NCBI GenBank assembly: GCA_035524955.1
Contig: DATLFG010000042.1
Coordinates: 84,762 to 148,761, forward strand
Origin: CAMLFJ01 sp035524955
Lineage (GTDB): Bacteria; Methylomirabilota; Methylomirabilia; Rokubacteriales; CSP1-6
Reading direction: 5' to 3'
DNA length: 64,000 nt
Made by a program: the position numbers and the translations under genes. Every line of letters begins with the position of its first letter. Within the stretch, counting starts at the first letter, position 1. The notes under the pieces were generated by a model that was not told the origin of the DNA, did no database searches, and saw only the letters and a list, made by a program, of their open reading frames with translations. This document shows, in pieces, positions 55,875-62,239 of the stretch.

Positions 55875-55951
55875 CGGGGTGTGGCGCAGCCCGGTAGCGC
55901 ACCTGCTTTGGGAGCAGGGAGTCGGAGGTTCAAATCCTCTCACCCCGACCA
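55875..55951 (+). tRNA. tRNA-Pro (TGG)
   Basis: Acceptor CGGGGTG/CACCCCG, D-loop with GCGCAGCCCGGTAGCGC, anticodon loop TTTGGGA with TGG, T-arm GGTTCAAATCC, encoded CCA, length 77. Its first 42 bases are duplicated at 52396. A TGATATG box lies about 20 bases upstream. Confidence 0.97.
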
Positions 55952-56011
55952 CCTCTTTCCGCGACCCGCCACGACGCACGCCCCGCTGCGACGCGGGCCC
56001 GTGGCCGCCGG

Positions 56012-56245
56012 CTAGATCCGGTGGATCGGAACGCCCCGCTCGGCCAGCCAGCCGCTGACCTTCCGCCAGGTCTCGGGCTCCCGCCGCTCCCAGGCGTCCA
56101 CGCTCTGCTGGGGCACCACCAGCTGCGTGAAGTGATCCCGCCAGACCGCCTCGACCAGGCGACCGAGATCGGTGCGGGAGCTCCGCAGCTCGAGCAGCAG
56201 GGTGTCCGCGGTGATGCCGCTCGCCGGAGGCGCGGGAGGAGGCAG
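56012..56245 (-). CDS. Small hypothetical protein with a possible CTG start
   Basis: 77 codons. The frame ends VSGWLAERGVPIHRI and contains LLLELRSSRTDLGRLVEAVWRDHF, which looks like real helical protein, unlike the overlapping frames. There is no ATG/GTG/TTG in the upstream part; a CTG at 56245 has GGAGG eight bases before it. It could also be a decayed gene that has lost its start. No family recognised. Confidence 0.4.
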   Translation of the reverse strand: MPPPAPPASGITADTLLLELRSSRTDLGRLVEAVWRDHFTQLVVPQQSVDAWERREPETWRKVSGWLAERGVPIHRI

Positions 56246-56445
56246 GGTGCGATCCTCCGTGATGCCAGTGCTTGATGCGGCGGTTGTCTCCGAGCCAGTG
56301 TGAATGATGGCCGCAGCCTATCGTGGGTGCATCCGCGTGTCAACCCACATCTTGTGCTTACTGTGATTGGCCCTGGACAGCCGGGGAACGTGGGCGAGCG
56401 GGACCGCGTCGCGCGCGAAGGCCGCGGCCAATAGGACCGCGCGCG

Positions 56446-57102
56446 GTGTTGCCGTTCACCACGTCGGAGTTCTTCGCGGTCTTCGCGTCATACAACGAGG
56501 CTATATGGCCGCTTCAGCTCGTCGCCGCCGCGCTCGGCGTTGGCGTCGTCGCGCTCCTGCTCTGCCGCCCGGCGTGGTCCCACCGCGCAATCACCGCCAT
56601 CATCGGCGCGCTCTGGCTTCTCATGGGACTCGGTTACCACTGGTCGTTCTTCACCGTGATCAACGACGCCGCCTACGGCTTCGCGGGGCTGTTCGTCCTC
56701 GGGGCGTTGGTGTTCCTGGTCGAGGGCACCGTCCGCGGACGGATCCGCTTCGCGGTCCGTCTGGACGGCTGGTCGGTGATCGCCGCGCTCCTCGTCGCCT
56801 ACGCGCTCATCCTGTATCCCGTGATCGGGCTGGCCGGTGCCCACGCCTATCCGGAGACGCCGCTCTTCGGCGTTGCGCCCTGTCCGACGACGATCTTCAC
56901 GCTCGCCGTGCTCATGGTCGCGCGCCATCCGCGACCCGTGCTCGTCGCCGCCGTCCCGCTGCTCTGGAGCCTGATCGGAGGAACCGCGGCCATCCTGCTC
57001 GACGTGCCGCAGGACTGGGGCCTGCTCGCGGCGGGAGCCCTGTGGGTCGCTGCCCATCTCTCCCGGCGCGGGGAGAGGAGGTCGGGGACAATGGCGACAT
57101 GA
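56446..57102 (+). CDS. DUF6064-like multi-spanning membrane protein
   Basis: 218 residues from GTG 56446 (or TTG 56449). LPFTTSEFFAVFASYNEAIWPLQL at the N-terminus is the typical start of DUF6064 proteins. Six or seven hydrophobic segments follow, with HWSFFTVIND in a loop and CPTTIFTLAVLM near 150. Function unknown. It is coupled to the next membrane gene by ATGA. Confidence 0.72.
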   Translation: MLPFTTSEFFAVFASYNEAIWPLQLVAAALGVGVVALLLCRPAWSHRAITAIIGALWLLMGLGYHWSFFTVINDAAYGFAGLFVLGALVFLVEGTVRGRIRFAVRLDGWSVIAALLVAYALILYPVIGLAGAHAYPETPLFGVAPCPTTIFTLAVLMVARHPRPVLVAAVPLLWSLIGGTAAILLDVPQDWGLLAAGALWVAAHLSRRGERRSGTMAT

Positions 57103-57527
57103 CCCCGGCGCCCGGCCCGCGGTTCCTGATCCACGGCCTCGTCGCCTGGGCGGTGCTGCCGGTGCTCGCCGTGGGGAACGCGGCACTACGCGAGATCGTG
57201 CTGGTGCCGACCCTCGGCGCCGCGGCTGCGCTCCCGCTCTCGGGGCTCGTCCTGGTCGCGCTCGTCTTCGCGGTGGCGGGCGTGCTGCACGTCACGAGCC
57301 ACCAGCCGCGCACCGCCGGAGCGCTGTGGGGCCTCGGCGCATGCTGGCTGGCGCTGACCGCCAGCTTCGAGATCGCTCTGGTCGCCGCGACCGGTGGAGC
57401 TTCGATGGACACCCGGCTCGCAGCGCTCGATCCGTCCGGCGGGAACCTGTTCGCGCTGGTCCTGGTCGCCACCTTCCTGGCGCCTCGCCTCGCCGCGACC
57501 CTGCTGCCGCGCGCTCCCCGACACTGA
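57099..57527 (+). CDS. Hypothetical membrane protein
   Basis: 142 residues, four hydrophobic segments (AVLPVLAVGNAAL, LPLSGLVLVALVFAVAGVL, GLGACWLALTASFEIALVAA, LFALVLVATFLAPRLAA). No motif or family recognised. Start fixed by the ATGA overlap with the DUF6064-like gene. Confidence 0.6.
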   Translation: MTPAPGPRFLIHGLVAWAVLPVLAVGNAALREIVLVPTLGAAAALPLSGLVLVALVFAVAGVLHVTSHQPRTAGALWGLGACWLALTASFEIALVAATGGASMDTRLAALDPSGGNLFALVLVATFLAPRLAATLLPRAPRH

Positions 57528-57613
57528 TGGAGCCGGCGGCTCCGACGCTTGCACGGATCCCACGGGCCGCGTATGCTTGCCGCGAAAGGTTCCTGCCCGT
57601 GCGGAGATCACTG

Positions 57614-57931
57614 ATGTCGCGCGTCGTCGCCATCGCCCTCATGGCCGTTGTGGGGCTCTTGTGTGTCGGCGATCGCGCCCAGCCGGCGATGGTCGTGGCC
57701 GGCGGCCAGGACTGCTTCGGGCCTGGCTGCGAGGATCAGATCTCGTGCGGCCAGCCGGCGCAGCCTCAGGCCTCGTCGAGATCTTCGATTCAAGTCGTTG
57801 CCCTTCCGGCTGCGGTCGAAGCGGGCCCTACCCTCGAAAGGACCGAGACGCCGGCGGTCGGGCCGCCTCCGATCTCGGTCGCCTGGCAATCGATCGGACG
57901 AATCGCTCCCCGCTCCCCTCCCGCCGCCTAG
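57614..57931 (+). CDS. Small secreted Cys-containing protein, unknown
   Basis: 105 residues from ATG 57614; a GTG five codons earlier is possible. A signal peptide (MSRVVAIALMAVVGLLCVGDRAQPA) precedes a mature part with three Cys (QDCFGPGCEDQISCGQ) and a Pro/Ser-rich tail. A weak TTGCAC-17-TATGCT promoter lies at 57549-57577. Its place beside the mercury cluster suggests metal binding, but this is inference. Confidence 0.5.
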   Translation: MSRVVAIALMAVVGLLCVGDRAQPAMVVAGGQDCFGPGCEDQISCGQPAQPQASSRSSIQVVALPAAVEAGPTLERTETPAVGPPPISVAWQSIGRIAPRSPPAA

Positions 57932-57988
57932 CTCCGTCGTCGTTCACACCAAGCACGTAGCAAGCACGCATCAGGAGGGGATCCGCCC

Positions 57989-58063
57989 GTGTCAGAGGGC
58001 GTTCGCCCACGACGGAGGAATCGACCGATGAAGAGTCTCGTAGACCGACGACCGACGTGTTAG
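57989..58063 (+). CDS. Possible 24-aa leader peptide
   Basis: A GTG frame with GGAGGGG eight bases upstream and an internal ATG (58028) with its own GGAGG. It encodes a basic peptide ending DRRPTC. It precedes the Sec-containing PCYCGC gene by 36 bases. It may be a leader peptide or chance; no homology is recognised. Confidence 0.25.
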   Translation: MSEGVRPRRRNRPMKSLVDRRPTC

Positions 58064-58099
58064 AGGGTCGGTCCACCCGATGACTGGGGAGAAGCCGTG

Positions 58100-58633
58100 A
58101 TGAGACCGAAGGACATGAAGCGGGAGCATACCAGGAGGCGATCCGCCTCCCTCAGGCGGCGCGCGTTCCTATACGGCGGAGGCGCGACGGTCATCGGCGC
58201 GCTGGCCGCCTGGCGGCTCTGGCCGACGGGGCGCGAGCCGGCGGCGCCGGACGCGCCGGTGACGACCGACACGATCGGTGACCAGGTGCAGACCCTGCCG
58301 CGCGGCCAGCTCCCGGTCTTCGCCGGGCGCGGCGAGATCGCGGCCCTCTACCGGTACGCGGTCGAGCACGGCGACGAGCTCCGGTACATCCCATGCTTCT
58401 GCGGGTGCGGGCGCTTCGGCCACGAGAGCAACCGCGACTGCTACATCAAGTCGTTCAACCCGGACGGTACGCTGACCTTCACCAGCCACGCCGCCACCTG
58501 AACGGTCTGCCTCGACGTCACGCGTGACGTGACCGCGATGCGGAGCCAGGGGACGTCTCTGATCGACGTGCGGCGGGTGATCGACGGCAAGTACCAGGGC
58601 GTACCGACGCCGACGCCGCATCCCACGGGGTGA
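58100..58633 (+). CDS. Tat-exported PCYCGC-type protein with in-frame UGA (probable selenoprotein)
   Basis: 177 residues if UGA 58499-58501 is read through (residue 134). A twin-arginine signal (SLRRRAFLYGGGATVIGALAA) is followed by YIPCFCGCGRFGHESNRDC, the PCYCGC-type Cys cluster. Before the UGA the frame reads TFTSHAAT; after it, TVCLDVTRDVTAMRSQGTSL and VRRVIDGKYQGVPTP continue the family pattern, where a C-x-x-C precedes a helix and an IDxKY end. UGA thus replaces the first Cys (UxxC). A SECIS-like hairpin follows at 58503-58535. Tat export fits a cofactor or Sec protein folded before export. Confidence 0.72.
58503..58535 (+). promoter_or_regulatory. SECIS-like stem-loop after UGA of the PCYCGC gene
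   Basis: Outer stem CGGTC (58503-58507) with GACCG (58531-58535); inner stem ACGTCA (58515-58520) with TGACGT (58525-58530); apical loop CGCG with G in second position. The loop starts 19 bases after the UGA, inside the range known for bacterial SECIS elements. Folded by eye only. Confidence 0.55.
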
Positions 58634-58779
58634 CATGGACGCCGTCCACCGCACCAGATCGAGCGGGCGTGGTCCGCGCGAACCACGTGGTGACCGATGC
58701 GGAGCCCATGGGCCGCCTGCGCGCCAACCTCCGCCGGCTGCTGGGCGCCCGGTCGCGTGGAGAGGGAGGATCACGATGA
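58630..58779 (+). CDS. Small coupled ORF between PCYCGC and cytochrome genes
   Basis: 49 codons with GTG overlapping the upstream stop (GTGA) and its own TGA overlapping the cytochrome ATG. The product is Arg-rich (GRLRANLRRLLGARSRGEG). Double end overlap is typical of real coupled genes, but no family is recognised and the frame could be chance. Confidence 0.35.
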   Translation: MTWTPSTAPDRAGVVRANHVVTDAEPMGRLRANLRRLLGARSRGEGGSR

Positions 58780-59474
58780 GGATCGTTCGCGGGGCTCTGC
58801 TGGTCCTGCTGGTGTTGGCCGGCGGCCCGGCGTCCGATGGCGCGGCGCAGCCGGGGGACGGGAGCGTCCGGCGCGGCGCCGAAGTGTTCGGCCAGTGCGG
58901 GGCCTGTCATGCGGTGGCCCCGGGCGTGCACCTGACCGGCCCGAGCCTCGCGCGCATCTGGGGCCGGCGCGCCGGCACCGTGGACGGGTTCACGCGATAT
59001 TCCGAGGCGCTGCGCCGCGCGGCCGTCGTGTGGGACGAGCACTCGCTGGACCGCTGGCTCACCAACCCGCAGGCCCTCGTCCCGGGCAACGTCATGACGG
59101 TACCCGGTCTGAAGGATGCCCGGCAACGCGCCGATCTCGTCGCCTATCTGAAGGCGGTAGCGGCCGGTCAGGCTCCGCCCCCCGCAGGTGGCGGGATGAT
59201 GGCGGGAGCCGCGCGCCCCGACCTCAAGACGCTCGGGAACGAGCGCCGCGTGACGGCGATCCGGCACTGCGGCGACGGGTATCACGTGACGACGGACGAC
59301 GGCCGGACTGTTCCGTTCTGGGAGTTCAACCTTCGCTTCAAGACCGATTCGAGCCGGGTCGGGCCCTCCCCGGGGAAGCCGGTCCTCGTGCGCGCGGGGA
59401 TGCAGGGCGACCGCGCGTCGGTCGTCTTCTCGTCGCCCGGCGAGATCAGCCGTCTCATCGAGGCCCGATGCTGA
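58776..59474 (+). CDS. Secreted class I cytochrome c with C-terminal extension
   Basis: 232 residues from ATG 58776 with GGAGG upstream. A signal peptide (IVRGALLVLLVLAGGPASDGAA) precedes a single heme domain with CGACH (about 42-46), LTGPSLARIWGRRAG and axial Met in NVMTVPGLKD (about 108), like cytochrome c2/c550 types. The last 85 residues (GYHVTTDDGRTVPFWEFNLRFKTD) are a soluble domain of unknown type. It overlaps the TlpA-like gene by seven bases. Confidence 0.88.
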   Translation: MRIVRGALLVLLVLAGGPASDGAAQPGDGSVRRGAEVFGQCGACHAVAPGVHLTGPSLARIWGRRAGTVDGFTRYSEALRRAAVVWDEHSLDRWLTNPQALVPGNVMTVPGLKDARQRADLVAYLKAVAAGQAPPPAGGGMMAGAARPDLKTLGNERRVTAIRHCGDGYHVTTDDGRTVPFWEFNLRFKTDSSRVGPSPGKPVLVRAGMQGDRASVVFSSPGEISRLIEARC

Positions 59475-60034
59475 TCGAGGCCGCCGGACGCCGGGCTCGG
59501 GGTGGCAATCGGCGCTGCGTCCGCGTGAGGCCGTCCCCTCGCCGCTGGTGGGCCACTCATGCAGCGCTGGTGCTGGTTCTTGCGAGCGCCATGACCACGG
59601 TTGTCCCCGCGCCCGGCATCGCCGCCGACCCGTTCTCGGATCTCGATCTCATCCGGGTGGGTCGCCCGGGGCCGGCTCCGGACTTCACGGTGCCGCGACT
59701 GGGCGCGGCCTCGGTGGGCCTGAAGGAGCTGCGCGGCCGGCTCGTCTTCCTGAACTTCTGGGCGACGTGGTGTCTCCCATGCAAGGAGGAGATGCCGGCC
59801 ATGGAACGGCTGTATCAGCGTTACAAGAGCAGGGGGCTGGTCGTCGTGGGCATCTCGGTCGACAGGAACGGGCCGGCGGTCGAGCCCATGGCCGTCGCGG
59901 ACCGGTACCGAGTGCGGGCGCTGCCCTCGACCTTTCTCATCGACCGGAACGGGAACACGGTGGCGGTGGCCCTGGGTTCGCGTGAATGGGACAGCAAGGC
60001 GGCGCGGGAGGTCATCGAAGCCCTGCTGAGGTAG
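59468..60034 (+). CDS. TlpA/ResA-like thioredoxin-fold protein
   Basis: 188 residues. A membrane anchor or signal (HAALVLVLASAMTTVVPAPGIA) is followed by GRPGPAPDFTVPRLG, the redox site NFWATWCLPCKEEMPAMERLY, VVGISVDRNG and the cis-Pro region LPSTFLIDRNG. It is a periplasmic thiol reductase, possibly for the apocytochrome encoded just before or for the exported Cys/Sec protein. Its 3' end overlaps the convergent merR by 23 bases. Confidence 0.9.
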   Translation: MLIEAAGRRARGGNRRCVRVRPSPRRWWATHAALVLVLASAMTTVVPAPGIAADPFSDLDLIRVGRPGPAPDFTVPRLGAASVGLKELRGRLVFLNFWATWCLPCKEEMPAMERLYQRYKSRGLVVVGISVDRNGPAVEPMAVADRYRVRALPSTFLIDRNGNTVAVALGSREWDSKAAREVIEALLR

Positions 60035-60494
60035 ATCGACGAGGGCTTCGCCGCCCTGGCGGTGGTGCCGGTCGCGCCGGATCGAAGAGGGCGTCGATGA
60101 CGGGGCACTTGGGCACGGTGCCCCCGTCGCAGGTGGCCGCCATATCTTCCAGGACACGCCCGATCGTCCGGAGGTCCGCGACCTTCCGCCGGACCTCGCC
60201 CAGATGGTGGACGGTGATGCGCTTCACCTGGGCGCAGGTGTATCGGCCCCCGTCGACCAGCTTCAGCAGCGTCCGGATCTGGTCCAGCGTGAAACCGAGC
60301 TCGCGAGTCCGGCGGATGAAGCCGAGGCGTCGCCCCTGGGCTTCTCCGTACAGGCGATGGCCGCCCTGGCTCCGGGTGGCGGGGGACAGGAGCCCGATCC
60401 GCTCGTAGTAGCGGATCGTCTCGATGTTGCAGCCGGTCTGCTCCGATAGGGCGCCGATGCCGAGCCGGTTCGACCGGGCGGTGTTCCTCTCCAC
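60012..60494 (-). CDS. merR: Mercury-responsive regulator MerR
   Basis: 160 residues with a GTG start preceded by GGAGGGG. The HTH has LSEQTGCNIETIRYYERIGLL and GGHRLYGE. Hg-sensing cysteines are at 87 (YTCAQV), 122 (ATCDGG) and 130 (PKCPVI); the first two are 35 apart as in known MerR proteins, the last loop is one residue shorter. It is divergent from merB with a 19-bp-spacer mer-type promoter between. The C-terminal 25 residues are Arg/Pro-rich. Confidence 0.92.
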   Translation of the reverse strand: MERNTARSNRLGIGALSEQTGCNIETIRYYERIGLLSPATRSQGGHRLYGEAQGRRLGFIRRTRELGFTLDQIRTLLKLVDGGRYTCAQVKRITVHHLGEVRRKVADLRTIGRVLEDMAATCDGGTVPKCPVIDALFDPARPAPPPGRRSPRRSTSAGLR

Positions 60495-60515
60495 GGACCC
60501 CTCCCAAGAAAGAGC

Positions 60516-60546
60516 TTGAACCTGTAGCTGCTACGGATTGTACGGT
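60516..60546 (+). promoter_or_regulatory. MerR-type promoter/operator of the mer genes
   Basis: -35 TTGAAC (60516-60521), a 19-base spacer and -10 TACGGT (60541-60546) reading toward merB. The spacer holds an imperfect dyad around CTGTAGC-T-GCTACGG, where a MerR dimer would bind. The over-long spacer is the hallmark of promoters activated by MerR through DNA distortion. Confidence 0.82.
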
Positions 60547-60583
60547 TAACCTGCGGCCTGGGGGCACCAAGGTGGAGGGATCG

Positions 60584-61255
60584 ATGGCGCTCGACATCAA
60601 GACGGCGGCGGAGCTGATCGCACTGGACCCGGAGGGACGAGGGCCCGCCCGGCGGGCCGCCCGTGAGAGCGTGCTCCTGCGGCGTGTGCTGCGCGCGTTC
60701 GTCGGGGCGGCCGAGCCGGTCCGGGTCGACGCGATCGTGTCGGCCTTCCCGGCCCAGACCCCGGAGAGCGTGCACGCGGCCCTGGCGAGGCTCGATGAGG
60801 AAGACCTCGTCCGGATCGTCGCCGGGCGCGTGGACCTCGCCTACCCGTTCTCGGCATCCCCGACCCCCTTCGTGGCCGAGCTGGCCGCCGGCCGGGGCGA
60901 CCGCTACATCTGCTGTGCGATCGACGCCCTGGGCGTGGCCCCGATGCTCGGGCAGCCTGTACGGATCCGCTCGCGGTGCCACCATTGCGCGGCGCCGATC
61001 GCGCTGTCGGTCGATCCGTCGGGCCCAGGGGCCGGCGCCCAGGGCGTCATGGTCTGGGTCGGCAGACGGGTGGAAGAGGAGCGGCGAGCATGCGATTCGC
61101 TCTGAACCACCCTCAACTTCTTCCGGTCGGAAGAGCACTTGAGGGCGTGGCGGGAGACGAACCAGGAGGTCGAGGGAGCGGGCATGACCATCGAGGAGGC
61201 GTTCAAGCTGGGAGACCACATCTTCGGCGGGCTCCTGACGGGAGAGCGGGGATGA
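60584..61255 (+). CDS. merB: Organomercurial lyase MerB with UGA at a catalytic Cys (probable selenoprotein)
   Basis: 223 residues if UGA 61103-61105 is read as residue 174. ATG 60584 has GGAGGG upstream. RYICCAIDALGVAPMLG holds Cys111 and Asp114, matching Cys96 and Asp99 of the classical lyase. UGA falls at 174, exactly 63 residues after Cys111, as Cys159 is after Cys96. The frame continues TTLNFFRSEEHLRAWRETNQ and IEEAFKLGDHIFG, the conserved MerB end. The Cys next to Cys159 in the classical enzyme is Thr here. It cleaves C-Hg bonds. A textbook-like SECIS hairpin follows. Its final stop overlaps the glutaredoxin ATG. Confidence 0.85.
61110..61145 (+). promoter_or_regulatory. SECIS-like stem-loop in merB
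   Basis: Outer stem CCCTCAA (61110-61116) with TTGAGGG (61139-61145); inner stem TCTTCC (61119-61124) with GGAAGA (61129-61134); apical loop GGTC, the same loop bases as in the E. coli fdhF SECIS. The loop begins 19 bases after the UGA. It is the clearest of the four hairpins. Folded by eye. Confidence 0.72.
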
Positions 61256-61491
61256 CCGATCGCCAGGCGATCGTCTATTGGTCCACGACCTGACAGTCCT
61301 GTCACGCGGCGAAAGAGTTCCTTTCGTCTCGAGGCGTGCCGTTCACGGCCAGGAACGTCGCGGAGGATGCCGTGGCTCGCAACGAGCTGGTCTCGAAGAC
61401 CGGGCGCATGGCCGTTCCCGTCATCCTGGTCGGCGACGAGGTCATCGTCGGGTTCGACCGCGGCCGCCTGAAGCGGCTGCTCGGGCTCTGA
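61252..61491 (+). CDS. Glutaredoxin-like protein with UxxC active site (probable selenoprotein)
   Basis: 79 residues with UGA 61291-61293 as residue 14. The frame reads IVYWSTT-U-QSCHAAKEFLSSRGVPF, the glutaredoxin/NrdH start with UxxC for CxxC. GRMAVPVILVGDEVIVGFDRGRLKRLL supplies the TVP-like cis-Pro and the GF-D motif. Full family length is reached only by reading through. The ATG overlaps the merB stop (ATGA). It could reduce Hg(II)-thiol or selenol adducts or recycle the lyase. A SECIS-like hairpin follows. Confidence 0.85.
61303..61338 (+). promoter_or_regulatory. SECIS-like stem-loop in the glutaredoxin gene
   Basis: Outer stem CACGC (61303-61307) with GCGTG (61334-61338); inner stem CGAAAG (61310-61315) with CTTTCG (61321-61326); loop AGTTC with G in second position, starting 22 bases after the UGA. 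Folded by eye. Confidence 0.55.
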
Positions 61492-61492
61492 G

Positions 61493-62239
61493 TTGAGCGC
61501 GATCGATGTCCGCTGCCCGGACTGCGGCGAGAGGATCCCCGTGCCCGTGGCGGCCAGACCCGGTGACCTCCTGGACTGCCCGAACTGCGCGGGCCACGCC
61601 CTGCGCTTGGCCGGGACGGACGGTCGCTGGGCCGCAACGCTCGCCCATCGGGTGAGCTGTCCTACGTGCAACGAGGCCCGGATCCTGCCCGAGGGCGTAC
61701 AGGCCGGGGATGCCGTCGAGTGCTGCGGACGCCGCCACCGGCTGACCTTCGAGTACGGGGCGTTCGCTGCGGAGGAAGCCCAGGAGGCGCGCACGTGGCG
61801 CGATCGCGCGGAGGAGGGTGAGATGAGGCTGGGTGCACTCAAGGCCGGGCTCGTCGCTGGCGTCGGCGCGGGGCTGTCATCACTGTGCTGTCTGCTCCCG
61901 CTCGCCATCATCGTCTCGGGGCTAGGGAGCGGGGCATTCATGGCCGTCACCATGCAGTATCGGTGGCTCCTCATTCCGGCCGGTGTCCTCGGAGTGGGGG
62001 CGGGGTTCCTCCTCTATGCCCGGGAACGCCGGCGATGTGACGCGCTCGCGTGCCGCATGGCGGGCAGGCGCATCATGCTGCCCCTCCTGATCGTGGCGAG
62101 CTTGGTGGTCGCCACGTCCATCGCGCTCGACCAGTTTCCCGAGGTGACGTCCGATCTCCTCGCGCGCCTGACCGACGGACCCGCGACGCAGCCGGCTGGA
62201 CACGACATGAAGGACATGGGACGAGAGGTCAGGCCATGA
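61493..62239 (+). CDS. MerT-like mercuric transporter with N-terminal zinc-ribbon domains
   Basis: 248 residues from TTG 61493. Two LysW-like ribbons come first: CPDCGERIPVP/LLDCPNCAG (8-32) and VSCPTCNEARILPEG/VECCGRRHRLTFEYG (54-89). From residue 111 (ATG 61823, with its own GGAGG five bases upstream) a MerT-like part follows: LKAGLVAGVGAGLSSLCCLLPLAIIV with the vicinal Cys pair in the first membrane segment, then two more membrane segments with RRCDALACRM between. It may be made as a fusion and as a shorter MerT. It moves Hg(II) inward in known systems. Cys codons here are normal TGC/TGT. Confidence 0.78.
   Translation: MSAIDVRCPDCGERIPVPVAARPGDLLDCPNCAGHALRLAGTDGRWAATLAHRVSCPTCNEARILPEGVQAGDAVECCGRRHRLTFEYGAFAAEEAQEARTWRDRAEEGEMRLGALKAGLVAGVGAGLSSLCCLLPLAIIVSGLGSGAFMAVTMQYRWLLIPAGVLGVGAGFLLYARERRRCDALACRMAGRRIMLPLLIVASLVVATSIALDQFPEVTSDLLARLTDGPATQPAGHDMKDMGREVRP

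Larger units (their letters stand above)
52396..55916. mobile_element. Small genomic island at tRNA-Pro
   Basis: The segment between the two 42-base tRNA-Pro repeats (period 3479 bases) holds a BTAD regulator and a divergent secreted MBL-fold hydrolase. Base composition of both genes is less GC-rich than the flanking rdgB side. The right-hand repeat is joined to the tRNA 3' half, so the element may have supplied a new 5' half. No integrase is present, so it may be an immobilised remnant or need a helper. Confidence 0.6.

Noticed and set aside
58499..58501. UGA codons in the mer cluster as sequencing errors or pseudogene stops
   Set aside because: Five independent UGA codons at functional Cys positions, intact frames after each and SECIS-like hairpins make this explanation unlikely, though it needs testing.
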